A DNA stretch of 64,000 nucleotides, taken from contig CAVZRR010000021.1 of the NCBI GenBank assembly GCA_963777725.1, positions 37,532 to 101,531 on the forward strand, in the 5' to 3' direction. How positions within the stretch are numbered: the first letter of the stretch is position 1; every line of letters begins with the position of its first letter. This document shows, one piece after another, positions 28,171 through 39,730 of the stretch. The stretch is from RPQJ01 sp963777725 (lineage in GTDB: Bacteria; Pseudomonadota; Gammaproteobacteria; Steroidobacterales; Steroidobacteraceae). The notes beneath the pieces were generated by a model, which saw only the letters and a program-made list of their open reading frames with translations, made no database searches and was not told the DNA's origin. The translations under genes were made by a program, and so were the position numbers.

Positions 28171-29571
28171 ATGCAGTTGGAGTTCTTCGGCGCAGCCGGT
28201 GAGGTGACCGGCTCGTGCCACATATTGACCGTGGGCGGCCGCCGCCTGTTGCTCGACTGCGGCATGATCCAGGGCGGCGCGGCCCCCGAGGAGCGCAACC
28301 GGGCCGCCTTCCCCTTCGACGCGGCGCAGGTCGATGCAGTGATCCTGAGCCACGCCCACATCGACCATTGCGGGCGCCTGCCGTTGTTGCGCAACCGCGG
28401 TTTTCGCGGTCCGATCTATGCCAACCCCGCCTGCCGCGACCTCGTGCGCATCCTGCTTGCCGACGGCGCGACGATGGCCGAGCGCGATGCCGAGCGGGAG
28501 AACCGCAGGCGCAAGAAGGCGGGCGACGGGCGGCGGGTCGAGCCGCTCTATACGCTCGAGGACGCGCAGGCCGTGCTCGCGCTCTTCCGCACCGTCCGCT
28601 ACGGGCACGCGACTGAGGTGCTGCCGGGCGTCGAACTCGTGTTTCGCGATGCGGGCCACATCCTCGGTTCGGCCAGCGTCTGGCTGCGCCTGCGCGAGGG
28701 CGATCTCGAGCGGCGGCTGGTCTTCAGCGGTGACCTCGGGCAGTACGACACGCCCATCCTGTGCGATCCCGAAACCGGCCCCGGCGCGGATCTGGTGCTG
28801 ATGGAGAGCACCTACGGCGACCGCAGGCACCGCGACCGCGACGCGACGCTGGAGGAGTTCGGCTCGATCCTGCGCGCGGCGCGCGACGACGGCGGCAACG
28901 TGCTGATTCCCGCATTCGCGGTCGGGCGCAGCCAGGAAATCCTCTACGCGCTCGCGACGCACTTCGAGGCCTGGTCGCTCGCCGACTGGCAGATCTTCCT
29001 CGACAGCCCGATGGCGATCGAGGCCACCGAGGTTTACTGGAAGCACGCCAACCTGTTCGACGAGGAGGCCCAGCAGTGGCACGCGCGTGCGCGGAGCCTG
29101 CCGCCGCTGCCAAACCTGAAACTGAGCCGCACGGCGGACGAATCGATGGCTATCAACAAGATCCCGCACGGCGCGATCGTGATCGCCGGCAGCGGCATGT
29201 GCACCGGCGGGCGCATCGTGCACCACCTCAAGCACAATCTCGGCCGGCCCGAGTGCGACGTCGTCTTCAGTGGCTTCCAGGCCCAGGGCACGACCGGCCG
29301 CGCGATCGTCGACGGCCGCGACTACGTGCGCATACACGGGGAACCGATCAAGGTCGCTGCCCGGGTCCACACGCTGGGCGGATTCTCTGCGCACGGTGAC
29401 CAGCAGGACCTGCTGCGCTGGTATGAAGCGATCCCGGGTCGTCCCCCAGTCTGGCTGGTGCACGGCGAAAGCCAGGCGGCCGACGGGCTGCGTGACGCGC
29501 TGCGGGCCAAGGGTGCCCGCGCCGACGTCGCCGTTCCCGGACTCACGCTCGACCTCGGAGCCGCCGCTTGA
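28171..29571 (+). CDS. Beta-CASP metallo-beta-lactamase-fold nuclease
   Basis: The 466-residue protein has the MBL motif HAHIDHCGRLP (His61-His66) plus DAGHILGSASV, FSGDLGQYD and the beta-CASP motifs (LIPAFAVGRSQEILYAL, SGSGMCTGGRI). Such proteins, related to CPSF73/Ysh1 and bacterial RNase J relatives, cut RNA with two zinc ions; this group is annotated as MBL fold hydrolase with RNA-specificity domain. It is cytoplasmic. It overlaps the MFS gene by 4 bp (TTGA), so the two are co-translated. Confidence 0.9.
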   Translation: MQLEFFGAAGEVTGSCHILTVGGRRLLLDCGMIQGGAAPEERNRAAFPFDAAQVDAVILSHAHIDHCGRLPLLRNRGFRGPIYANPACRDLVRILLADGATMAERDAERENRRRKKAGDGRRVEPLYTLEDAQAVLALFRTVRYGHATEVLPGVELVFRDAGHILGSASVWLRLREGDLERRLVFSGDLGQYDTPILCDPETGPGADLVLMESTYGDRRHRDRDATLEEFGSILRAARDDGGNVLIPAFAVGRSQEILYALATHFEAWSLADWQIFLDSPMAIEATEVYWKHANLFDEEAQQWHARARSLPPLPNLKLSRTADESMAINKIPHGAIVIAGSGMCTGGRIVHHLKHNLGRPECDVVFSGFQAQGTTGRAIVDGRDYVRIHGEPIKVAARVHTLGGFSAHGDQQDLLRWYEAIPGRPPVWLVHGESQAADGLRDALRAKGARADVAVPGLTLDLGAAA

Positions 29572-30839
29572 AGCGGGCACTCGCCAGCGCGATCAATGCC
29601 CGGCCGCACGAGCTCGGTGGCGCGCTCGCCGCGTTCGCGACGGCTTTCGCGATGTTTTCGGCCTACGCGATCCTGCGGCCGATCCGCGAGACGATGGGCA
29701 TCACCTCCGGGCTGCAGACCTTGCCCGCGCTCTTCTGGGGCACGTTCGCCGGCATGCTGCTGGTGCAGCCCGTGTACGGCTGGCTCACGTCGCGCTACCG
29801 GCGCTCGGCGTTCCTGCCCTGGGTCTACCTGTTCTTCGTGCTGAACATCGTGGGGTTCTACGCGTGGTTCAACCTGCAGGAGGACCACACCTGGATCGCG
29901 CGCGCCTACTTCATCTGGGTCAGCGTGTTCGTGCTGTTCGTCGTGGCCGTCTTCTGGAGCCTGATGGCGGACGTATTCAGCCGCGAGCAGGCCGGACGCC
30001 TGTTTGGTTTCGTCGCGGCCGGGCTCAGCACGGGCGGGCTCTTCGGGCCGTTTCTCGGCGCCCGCCTGGCACAGCCGATCGGCACGATCAACCTGCTGCT
30101 GGTCTCCGCCGCGCTGCTGACGGTCTCGCTCGGTTGCATGATGCTGGTGCTGCGCTGGCATCGGCGGCACGGCGAGAACACCGTGCCGGGCGAGGACCGC
30201 GACGCGCGGCTCGGCGGTACCGCGCTCGCGGCCTTCAAGCAGGTGGCGCGTTCGCCTTACCTCGCGCTGATCGCGCTGTTCGTGTTCCTGCTGACCTGGG
30301 TCTCGACGTTCCTGTACCTCGAGCAGCAGGCGCTGGTCGCCGAGGTGTTCGCCGATCGTGACTCGCGGACGGCCTTCTTCAACCGGCTCGACTTCTGGGT
30401 CCAGGCGGGCTCGCTGACCATGCAGCTGTTCGTGTTCGGGCGGCTGTTCCGCTGGTTCGGCTTCCGCGCGCTGATCGTGTCCGTGCCCGTGCTGATGACG
30501 CTCGGTTTCGCCGCGCTCGCGCTGTTCCCGACGTTCGCGGTGCTGGTCGCCGTCATGGCGGTGCGACGCATCGGCGAGTACTCGATCACGCGCCCGTCGC
30601 GCGACACGCTCTACACCGTCGTGACGCGCGAGGAGCGCTACAAGGCCAAGAGCCTGATCGACACGTTCGTGTACCGGGGCGGCGATGCCACCTCGGCCTC
30701 AGTGCACGCGCTGGTGAAGGCGACCTTCGGGCTCGGCCTGACGGGCATCGCCTGGTGCGGTGCCGGACTGGCGGCGTTGTGGGCCGTGGTCGCTTACGTG
30801 CTCGGCACGAAGCACGTGCAGCTCAACCCTCGACGTTGA
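29568..30839 (+). CDS. MFS transporter (nucleotide-exchanger-like subgroup)
   Basis: This 423-residue membrane protein has about twelve helices. Markers such as ILRPIRETMGI, WSLMADVFSREQAGRLFG and YSITRPSRDTLYTVVTREERYKAKSLIDTF resemble the Npt1/Npt2-like branch of the MFS that includes ATP/ADP exchangers, though free-living bacteria also carry this branch and its substrates are unknown. The start TTG 29568 overlaps the preceding stop. The gene ends 17 bp inside the convergent TonB-type gene. Confidence 0.85.
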   Translation: MKRALASAINARPHELGGALAAFATAFAMFSAYAILRPIRETMGITSGLQTLPALFWGTFAGMLLVQPVYGWLTSRYRRSAFLPWVYLFFVLNIVGFYAWFNLQEDHTWIARAYFIWVSVFVLFVVAVFWSLMADVFSREQAGRLFGFVAAGLSTGGLFGPFLGARLAQPIGTINLLLVSAALLTVSLGCMMLVLRWHRRHGENTVPGEDRDARLGGTALAAFKQVARSPYLALIALFVFLLTWVSTFLYLEQQALVAEVFADRDSRTAFFNRLDFWVQAGSLTMQLFVFGRLFRWFGFRALIVSVPVLMTLGFAALALFPTFAVLVAVMAVRRIGEYSITRPSRDTLYTVVTREERYKAKSLIDTFVYRGGDATSASVHALVKATFGLGLTGIAWCGAGLAALWAVVAYVLGTKHVQLNPRR

Positions 30840-32345
30840 AGCGCAGCGTCACCGACGTGCGCTGCGGCACGGGCCGACCGTTGACTACGCGCGGCAGGAA
30901 GCGCCATTCGCCGACGGCCGCCGTGGCGGCCGCTTCGAAGACGCCGCGCGGCTCGGCCGCGGCGATCTCGATGTCGCGGACCACGCCGGCTTCCGTCACC
31001 GTGAAGTCCACTTCGACCCAGCCCTCGACGCGATCGCGCAGCGCCTCGGGCGGATAAACGGGCTCGGTCGCGGTCAGTTGCTCGAGGTCCCGATCCGGCA
31101 ACGGAGCCCGACGCGTCGGTTGGCATCACGGGCTCGGGTTGAGCGATGGGCTCAGGTGCCGGTAGCGGCTTGGCGTATCCCGCGGTCGGGTGGCCCGAGG
31201 CGATCGGCGGCCCGAACGTGCGATTGGATCCACGGGTCGAGCTCGCGCGGGATGATTGCGCCGCGACCGGCACTGCAAAGCGTGGCGTCAGCGGATCGGG
31301 CATCACCCGGACCGGCGTTGTGCGTTCGATAGGCGGCTTGGCAACCGACGCCGCGACGATCGCAGCCGGCTGCGCTGCAGGCACTGGCGGCGCCGCAGGC
31401 GGAGCGGCAGGAGTTGTTGGCAGTGTCTCAGCGGTCGCAGCAACGGCTTGCGCGGGAGCCTGAGCCCGCGGCGTGTCCAGTCGCGCCTGCAGCGCTCGTG
31501 CCTGGGCGTGGCCTGGATCGACCGCCCAGCACGCGCTCGACCAGTCGGCGCGCTTCGTCCACGCGACCGGCCTGCGCTTCACTGGTAGCCATCGCGACCA
31601 GGCGTGCCGTGGTCTCGTCGAGTCCGGCGCGCGCCTCCGGGTTTGCCGGTCGGGCGAGCAGGACGGCCGCGTAGAGATCGAGCGCGTTGCGTCCGGCAGG
31701 GGCCTCGTAACGCCCGGCCGCCAGGGCGGCCCGGGCCCCCGACAGCACGGGATCCGCAATCGGTCGCGGCGGCGCCGGTGCCGCCGGCCTGCTCGGCGCG
31801 GCGGCCAAGGGCGTGCCGGCCGGGCGTGCGGCCCGACGGTCGTCGAGCAGCAGCACGGCGAGCAGCAGCAGGAACAACGCGAGACCGGCTGTGACGAACA
31901 GCCACTTGCGCAGTTCGATCCGGGTCCGCAGTCCCCCCATCGACGGCAGCAGTGGCGCGAGCGAGTGGTTCTCGCGCCGCTCGACGTGACTGCGAATGGC
32001 TGCGTTCAGGAACATCCCCGCCCGCCTCGGCGACAGCGGCTTGTGCATGAACCGATAGACCAGGCCGTCACTGATCAGCCGCGCCAGCAGCGTTTCGTCG
32101 TCGCGGCGGCCAGCCACCACGACGACCAGGTCGGGAAACTGCGCGACGATCTGCTCGACCAGCGTCGCCGGCTGGGTGGACACGGCCGCCATGTCGATCA
32201 GCAGCACGCCGCAGCGGCCGGTCAGCAACAGTTCGACGGACTCCTCAGCCGAGCGGGCGCGCCACACCGGGTTGCGCTCGCCGACGGCATGACGGATCGC
32301 GTCGAACAACGACAGGTCGCCGGAGAGCACGACGACGTCCACCAT
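30823..32345 (-). CDS. Receiver-TM-TonB fusion protein (frameshifted twice)
   Basis: Three minus-strand frames join into one protein of about 507 residues when one C is removed at 31525-31527 and one at 31107-31109 (plus-strand positions). Part 1 (ATG 32345) is a receiver-like domain: VVVLSGD, a central Asp51 in CGVLLIDMA and FMHKPLSP with the conserved Lys. Then come a membrane helix (WLFVTAGLALFLLLLAVLLL), a Pro/Ala-rich periplasmic stretch and a C-terminal TonB domain (EPVYPPEALRDRVEGWVEVD, WRFLPRVVNGRPV). The acidic pair at the start of normal receivers is reduced. Part of the joining is inferred from frame logic. It may energise TonB-dependent receptors. Confidence 0.72.
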
Positions 32346-32629
32346 GACAGCGGAGTCCCGGGCCGGGGACGGGGCGGCAGGAGAGGGGAGCTGGACAGCC
32401 GGATCGTGCACTTGCGAATTGCGCACCAATCGGCGCTTGCGGTCCACGGCAGCCCTGCAAAACCTGAGGCAATTCAAAGTTCCCGCACCGTGCAATGCGG
32501 ATCTGGACCGGGTCCAGTGACGCGGCGCAGCAGCGATGCCGGAGGCCCCTGACTCGACATAACCCGGACCTCAGAGCATGATCGCCGCGTGATTCACAGC
32601 AGGCCGGGCCACCGGCTCACAGGCGCAGC

Positions 32630-33076
32630 ATGAGGGAACCGGTCACGTTCACCTCGAAGGTCGCCATCGAGCACCGCCCGACGCTCGAGCGGCTGCTCTT
32701 TTTCAATGGCTGCCAGAATCGGGTCGCGCGCGGCATCGCGGACGTGATCGACCGCTACGGGTCGCCGGAGATCCAGCCGGATGGCGAGTGGCTGCGGGTG
32801 CGGCTCGCGGGCCTCGCGGACGTCCAGTCGCTGTTCGCAGTCGAGGCCACGACGGGCCAGCCGATCGGCGTCGCAGTCTACATGCGCGCGGACCTCGAGC
32901 ACGTCACCGTGCTGCACCTCGGCCTGAGCGAGGAGTACTGCGCCGGCGGCGAGCGTGAAGGTCTCAACCTGCTGCTCCGCCTGATGAAGGAGATCCGGCG
33001 CTCCTCGCGCCGGGTCAAGGGCGTGCGCCGCCTGAGCGTGCTCTACGGCACGCAGCGATCGCGGGTGCAGGCCTGA
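32630..33076 (+). CDS. Conserved hypothetical protein, possible GNAT-like fold
   Basis: The 148-residue protein has a block that could be an acetyltransferase-like core (PIGVAVYMRADLEHVTVLHLGLSEEY, then LNLLLRLMKEIRRSSRRVKG), but the acetyl-CoA loop is not clear. I do not recognise a named family. It lies 284 bp after the TonB-type gene and converges directly on the PHB depolymerase-like gene, with stop codons adjacent (TGA 33074-33076, TCA 33077-33079). No clear RBS is visible. The 284-bp gap in front holds no other feature I can support. Confidence 0.5.
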   Translation: MREPVTFTSKVAIEHRPTLERLLFFNGCQNRVARGIADVIDRYGSPEIQPDGEWLRVRLAGLADVQSLFAVEATTGQPIGVAVYMRADLEHVTVLHLGLSEEYCAGGEREGLNLLLRLMKEIRRSSRRVKGVRRLSVLYGTQRSRVQA

Positions 33077-34150
33077 TCAGCGCGCAGCCGCCGGCTCGCC
33101 GAGCAGATCCGCGATCATGCTGCGCACCGCCCGCACCTGCGGACCGGCCTGCGTCGCGTACGCCTCGCCCTCGTATCCCCACCAGTCCCAGCAGCCGTTC
33201 GGGTTGAGCGGCTGGAAGCTCGGCTCGATCTGCGGGAACAACAGCACGACGCGGTTGCTCTCCGCAATCTCGAGATAGCCCGCGCGCCGTAGGAACTGGT
33301 CACCGACGAACGAAGCGCCCTGCTTGCAGCCGTGGAACACGACGTGCAGGCGGCACGCGTCCGCCGCACCCGCCTTGCAGGCTGCGGGCACGTACAACCA
33401 GCCGTGCTCCGCGAGCGCGGCGCTGCCGGACGATGCCGCGTAAGGCCGCTGGTCGAACTCAAGCAGGCCGTCCGGACGCGGCTCGCTGCCGTCGACGAGT
33501 GTGCCGTGCAAGTGCTCGAGCAGCGCGCGTGCGCCGTCGAGCCCGCAGTTGCCGACGAAGGGCGATTCGCTTGCGGCGCACGCTGGTGCTGCGGCGGCGC
33601 GTGTCGGGAACGTGTGACCGGCCTGCGGATGCTCGACGCGAGCCACCTGCTCCGGGCTCACGAGCGCGCGGTAATAGACCTCGAGTGCGTCGACGACCGG
33701 CGCGCGTACGATCGGATCGGCGGCGCCGTGGAAGATCCAGACGCGATCATCGGCGAGGCCGGCAATCGGATCGATGGCGCCGTCGAGGCCGAGCTGGCTC
33801 GTCGTCTCGAGCAGCCGTGCAGTCGGAATCTCCTCGTCGCCCTGCATGCAGCGCCCGAGCGCATGTCGCAGCGACGCCTCCGCGCAGAAGTACGGGCCCG
33901 CGGCAACGATGCCGGCACCCCGTACGAGTGCAGAGTGAGCGACGTGGAACTGCACGGCCATGTAACCGCCGGCCGAGATGCCGGACACGGTGACCGCGGC
34001 CGGATCGACCGGCAGACGCGGCAGCCGCGCCGCGGCCGCGGCGGGCTCGTCGGTGTGTCCGCACGCCGCCATCGCCATCAACCCCACCGCCGCGACCACG
34101 CTCGCGACGGCTCCATCACCAAATGCACCAACCAGTCTGATCTTCTTCAC
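33077..34150 (-). CDS. Extracellular PHB depolymerase-like lipoprotein
   Basis: This 357-residue protein has an N-terminal lipoprotein-type signal (AMAAC, Cys30). The alpha/beta-hydrolase triad can be placed at Ser59 (SGISAGG), Asp145 (HGAADPIV) and His179 (PQAGHTFP), the order of poly(3-hydroxybutyrate) depolymerases. HVVFHGCKQG, FLRRAGY and NPNGCWDWWGY are typical of the C-terminal half of type 2-like depolymerases. It would act outside the inner membrane on polymer or oligomers. The start is GTG 34150, which lies inside a 7-bp repeat tract. It follows the 3-hydroxybutyrate dehydrogenase gene, consistent with its role. Confidence 0.85.
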   Translation of the reverse strand: MKKIRLVGAFGDGAVASVVAAVGLMAMAACGHTDEPAAAAARLPRLPVDPAAVTVSGISAGGYMAVQFHVAHSALVRGAGIVAAGPYFCAEASLRHALGRCMQGDEEIPTARLLETTSQLGLDGAIDPIAGLADDRVWIFHGAADPIVRAPVVDALEVYYRALVSPEQVARVEHPQAGHTFPTRAAAAPACAASESPFVGNCGLDGARALLEHLHGTLVDGSEPRPDGLLEFDQRPYAASSGSAALAEHGWLYVPAACKAGAADACRLHVVFHGCKQGASFVGDQFLRRAGYLEIAESNRVVLLFPQIEPSFQPLNPNGCWDWWGYEGEAYATQAGPQVRAVRSMIADLLGEPAAAR

Positions 34151-34180
34151 TATCCGCTATCCGCTATTCACTATCCGCTA
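34146..34180 (-). repeat. 7/14-bp repeat spanning a stop and a start codon
   Basis: On the minus strand the unit TAGCGGATAGTGAA occurs twice (34180-34167 and 34159-34146) with a half unit TAGCGGA between. The first TAG is the stop of the dehydrogenase gene and the GTG at 34150 is the start of the depolymerase gene. The tract therefore replaces the intergenic spacer and defines both codons. Confidence 0.75.
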
Positions 34181-34951
34181 CTGTGCCGTCCAGCCGCCGT
34201 CCACCGCGATCCATTGCCCGGTGACGTTGCGGGCCGCGTCGCTGGCCAGGAACTCGACGATGCCGCCGAGTTCCTCGATCGTGACGAACGCGTGCTTCGG
34301 CATCGGTTTCAACATGATCTCGTCGACGACCTGCTGCTCGGGGAGCGCGTGCGCCTGGGCCTGGGACGCGATCTGCGCGTCCACCAGCGGCGTGCGCACG
34401 TAGCTCGGGCACACCGTGTTGATCGTGATGTCGGTGTCCGCCGTCTCGAGCGCGATCGTCTTGGCGAAACCGATCAAGCCGTGCTTCGCCGCCACGTAGG
34501 CGCTCTTGTAGGGCGAGGCCACCAGCGAGTGGATCGAGCCCAGGTTGACGATCCGGCCGAACCCGCGTCGCCGCATGCCGGGCAACACCGCGCGGGTCAG
34601 CATCGCCGCGCCGGTCAGCATGACCGCGACCAGCAACTCCCAGCGCTCGCGCGGGAACTCCTCGAGTGGTGCCACGTGCTGCAGTCCGGCGTTGTTCACC
34701 AGCAGCTCGGGACCCTCCGGCTCGAGTGCCGCGATGGCGGCGTCGATGTCCGCGGCGGAGGTCACGTCCAGCCGCAGCGCCGTGGCCGAGAGGCCGCGCG
34801 CCCGCAACGCAGCGGCCGCGGCTTCGACGCTCGCCGCGTCGCGGTCGGTGAGGCAGACGGGATGCCCGCGTTCGGCGAGGTGCGTCGCGATGCCGAGGCC
34901 GATGCCACTGCCGGCGCCGGTCACGAGCGCGCGCATGCCGCGGACGTTCAT
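34178..34951 (-). CDS. bdhA: 3-hydroxybutyrate dehydrogenase (SDR family)
   Basis: The 257-residue short-chain dehydrogenase oxidises (R)-3-hydroxybutyrate to acetoacetate with NAD+. Features: TGAGSGIG nucleotide loop, NNAG, Gln91 in LQHVAP and the catalytic Ser139, Tyr152, Lys156 of SPYKSAYVAAKHG. The QHVAP and ASPYKSAYVAAK pattern is specific to 3HB dehydrogenases rather than general SDRs. The ATG at 34951 shares ATGA with the stop of tetR. Confidence 0.93.
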   Translation of the reverse strand: MNVRGMRALVTGAGSGIGLGIATHLAERGHPVCLTDRDAASVEAAAAALRARGLSATALRLDVTSAADIDAAIAALEPEGPELLVNNAGLQHVAPLEEFPRERWELLVAVMLTGAAMLTRAVLPGMRRRGFGRIVNLGSIHSLVASPYKSAYVAAKHGLIGFAKTIALETADTDITINTVCPSYVRTPLVDAQIASQAQAHALPEQQVVDEIMLKPMPKHAFVTIEELGGIVEFLASDAARNVTGQWIAVDGGWTAQ

Positions 34952-35685
34952 CGCTTCGCCTTGCGGCGTGCCGGGCGCTTGGCGCGCGGCACGCTGCGTG
35001 CGCACAGCGCACGGAAGCCAGCCGCGCAGAACGGCACCAGCCGCTCGTGGACGCTGTCGAGGTCGCTCGCCTTGCAGACGCCGCCCGACAGCTTGTCGAT
35101 GCGCCCGGTCTCCGCGAACGTCAGCGTGAGCGCTCCGGAGAGGAAGTGGTACGCCCAGTACAGGTCGCGCTCGTCGCAGTCGGGCAGCGCGCGGCGGATC
35201 GCCTCGATGAATCGCTGCACGACCGTGTCGAACGTCTTCGTCATCAGCACGCCGCCGAACTCGGGCGAGTTGTTGATCTCGGCGATCAGCGCGAAATAGC
35301 TCTTCCAGCCCGCGCTGCCGCGCGCGGAGCGGTCGAGCAGCGGGTGTGTGAACGCGTCGATGATCGCCTCGAGCTGCGGCGGCTGGTCGCGCGCGCCGGC
35401 AAGCGCCGCGTCGAGGCGCGCGAGGCGCTCCGAGTTGAGGTCTTCGGCGCGACGCAGGAACACGGCCTCGAGCAGGCCCTGCTTGCTGCCGAAATGGTAG
35501 TTCGCGAGCGCGACGTCGACGTCGGCAGCGCCGGTGATGTCGCGGATCGACACGCCGTGGAAGCCGCGCTGCGCGAACAGCCGCTCGGCCGCGTCGAGGA
35601 TCCGCTCGCGCGTCGGGCGCGAGCGCGCGCCGCTGCGCCGGGGTGGCGCGGAGGGTCGTCGCTTTCGCGTGCTCGCTGTCTTCAT
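34948..35685 (-). CDS. TetR family regulator of the 3-hydroxybutyrate locus
   Basis: The 245-residue protein has an HTH near 25-70 (RERILDAAERLFAQRGFHGV, YHFGSKQGLLEAVF) after a basic extension. The ATG at 35685 is chosen over the open frame to 35784 because homology begins there. The gene overlaps the dehydrogenase gene by 4 bp and is divergent from the TonB-receptor gene, whose promoter is covered by a long inverted repeat. It is the obvious candidate to bind that repeat and control both arms. Confidence 0.93.
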   Translation of the reverse strand: MKTASTRKRRPSAPPRRSGARSRPTRERILDAAERLFAQRGFHGVSIRDITGAADVDVALANYHFGSKQGLLEAVFLRRAEDLNSERLARLDAALAGARDQPPQLEAIIDAFTHPLLDRSARGSAGWKSYFALIAEINNSPEFGGVLMTKTFDTVVQRFIEAIRRALPDCDERDLYWAYHFLSGALTLTFAETGRIDKLSGGVCKASDLDSVHERLVPFCAAGFRALCARSVPRAKRPARRKAKR

Positions 35686-35781
35686 GGCACCGTTCTTTTG
35701 CGCTGCGGCAAGACACCCGCCGGACCGTCGCGGATTCCCGCCTTGCGGTGCGCCGATTCTGGCCAACTGCGCCCGATCGTG

Positions 35782-35832
35782 CAACGAGTGTTGAAATTCA
35801 TCAAACGTTCAACTAAATTTCAGCGCTCGTTG
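35782..35832 (+). promoter_or_regulatory. Promoter inside a long inverted repeat
   Basis: Arms 35782-35798 and 35816-35832 are inverted copies (CAACGAG, 3 nt, TGAAATT and AATTTCA, 3 nt, CTCGTTG) around a 17-bp spacer. Inside, -35 TTGAAA (35791-35796) and -10 TAAATT (35814-35819) are exactly 17 bp apart. The -10 overlaps the right arm and the -35 the left arm. A dimeric or paired TetR could block the receptor-permease operon. Confidence 0.75.
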
Positions 35833-35870
35833 AAAAACCGCGCCGCGACGGCGCAGACCAGGGGGACGAC

Positions 35871-38132
<2,262 letters not shown>

Positions 38133-38155
38133 TCCGGGCTCGCGGGGAGCGACCA

Positions 38156-39709
38156 GTGGGTGCGTTCGATGTGCCCGATCCCCTGATCCCGGACCTGATC
38201 GCCCAGCACGGGCGGTGGCTGGCCGGCAAGCCGGCGCTCCTCTGCGGGGAGCGCCGGTTCAGCTGGCGCGAATTCGATCGCGCCACCAACCGGGTCGGCA
38301 ACGGCCTGCGGGGCGAGGGGCTCGAGCCCGGGTCGCGGATCGCGGTGCTGATGCACAACAGCGCCGAGATGGCCGAGGTGCTGTTCGGGGCCGGCAAGGC
38401 CGGGGTCTGCGTCGTGCCACTCAACCTGTCGGTGGCGGATGACGCCGTGGCCGCGATGATCCGCGACAGCGGGGCCACCGCCGTTGCGGCGAGCAGCGAG
38501 CAATGCGCTCGCCTCGACCGGCTCGCAGCGGCGGGTCGCTTGCCGTCCTCGTTGCTGCGACTGGGCGTCGAACCGTCGACGGCCGGCTGGCAGGAGTTCA
38601 CGGGCTGGCGCGACCGGCAGTCGGCCGAGGCGCCGGCATCCGGACCGATGCCGGACGCGGAGTGCAACATCATCTACAGCTCGGGCACGACGGGCCTGCC
38701 GAAAGGCATCGTTCACAGCCATGCCTGCCGGATGCACTGGGCAACGGACCTCGCGCTTGCGCTGCGCTACCACAGCGGTGCGGTCACGCTGTGCTCGCTC
38801 GGCCTGTACTCGAACATCAGCTGGGCCGCGATGCTGGCGACGATCCTGGTCGGCGGCACGCTGGTGATCATGCCGTCGTTCAGCGCCACCGGCCTCGTCG
38901 AGCTCGTCGAGCGTCACGGCGTCACGCACGGCGGCTTCGTGCCGCTGCAGTTCCGGCGCCTGCTCGAGCTGCCCGACCTCGAGCAGCGCCGGCTCGGTTC
39001 GCTGCAGGCGATCATGTGCTGCGGCTCGCCGTTGCCGCCCGATCTCAAGCGCGCAACGCGCGACCGGCTCGGCTGCGAGCTGATCGAGCTCTACGGCCTG
39101 ACCGAGGGCATCATCACGACGCTCGCGCCCGAGGACTTCGATCGGCGGCTCGAATCGGTCGGCAAGCCGATCCCCGGCCAGCAGCTCAAGCTGATCGGTG
39201 ACGACGACCGCGAAGCCGCGCCCGGCGCGGCCGGCGAGATCGTCGGCTGCGGCCGCCTCGTGATGGAGCATTACCACAACCGCCCGGACGCGACTGAAGA
39301 GGCGACGTGGATCGACGAGCACGGCCGCCGCTGGCTGCGCACGGGCGACATCGGCCGACTCGACGACGAGGGCTTCCTCTACGTCGTCGATCGCAAGAAG
39401 GACATGATCCTGTCCGGCGGGCAGAACGTCTATCCGGCCGACATCGAGCAGGTGATGCTCACGCATCCCGACGTCGCCGACGTCGCGGTCATCGCGGTGC
39501 CGAGCGAGCAGTGGGGCGAGACGCCGCTCGCAGTCGTCGTGCTCCAACCCGGCGTCGCGGCCGATTCCGCCGCACTGGTGGCCTGGACCAACGAGCGCGT
39601 CGGCCGACAGCAGCGCATCAGCGGCGTCGTGCTGCGGGACTCGCTGCCCCGCAATCCGAATGGCAAGATCCTCAAGCGCGAGCTGCGCGCGGAATACGTG
39701 CGCGCATGA
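38156..39709 (+). CDS. Acyl-CoA synthetase, AMP-binding family
   Basis: The 517-residue enzyme starts at GTG 38156 behind GGGGAG. ANL motifs are intact: IIYSSGTTGLPKG (P-loop), YGLTEG, GDIGRLDDEGFLYVVDRKKDMI and the C-terminal catalytic-lysine motif NPNGKILKREL. It activates a carboxylate to acyl-AMP and then acyl-CoA. In this locus a 3-hydroxy acid, acetoacetate or a related short acid is a sensible guess. It begins 24 bp after the receptor stop. Confidence 0.93.
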   Translation: MGAFDVPDPLIPDLIAQHGRWLAGKPALLCGERRFSWREFDRATNRVGNGLRGEGLEPGSRIAVLMHNSAEMAEVLFGAGKAGVCVVPLNLSVADDAVAAMIRDSGATAVAASSEQCARLDRLAAAGRLPSSLLRLGVEPSTAGWQEFTGWRDRQSAEAPASGPMPDAECNIIYSSGTTGLPKGIVHSHACRMHWATDLALALRYHSGAVTLCSLGLYSNISWAAMLATILVGGTLVIMPSFSATGLVELVERHGVTHGGFVPLQFRRLLELPDLEQRRLGSLQAIMCCGSPLPPDLKRATRDRLGCELIELYGLTEGIITTLAPEDFDRRLESVGKPIPGQQLKLIGDDDREAAPGAAGEIVGCGRLVMEHYHNRPDATEEATWIDEHGRRWLRTGDIGRLDDEGFLYVVDRKKDMILSGGQNVYPADIEQVMLTHPDVADVAVIAVPSEQWGETPLAVVVLQPGVAADSAALVAWTNERVGRQQRISGVVLRDSLPRNPNGKILKRELRAEYVRA

Positions 39710-39730
39710 ATCACGCGGCAGGAGGATCGA

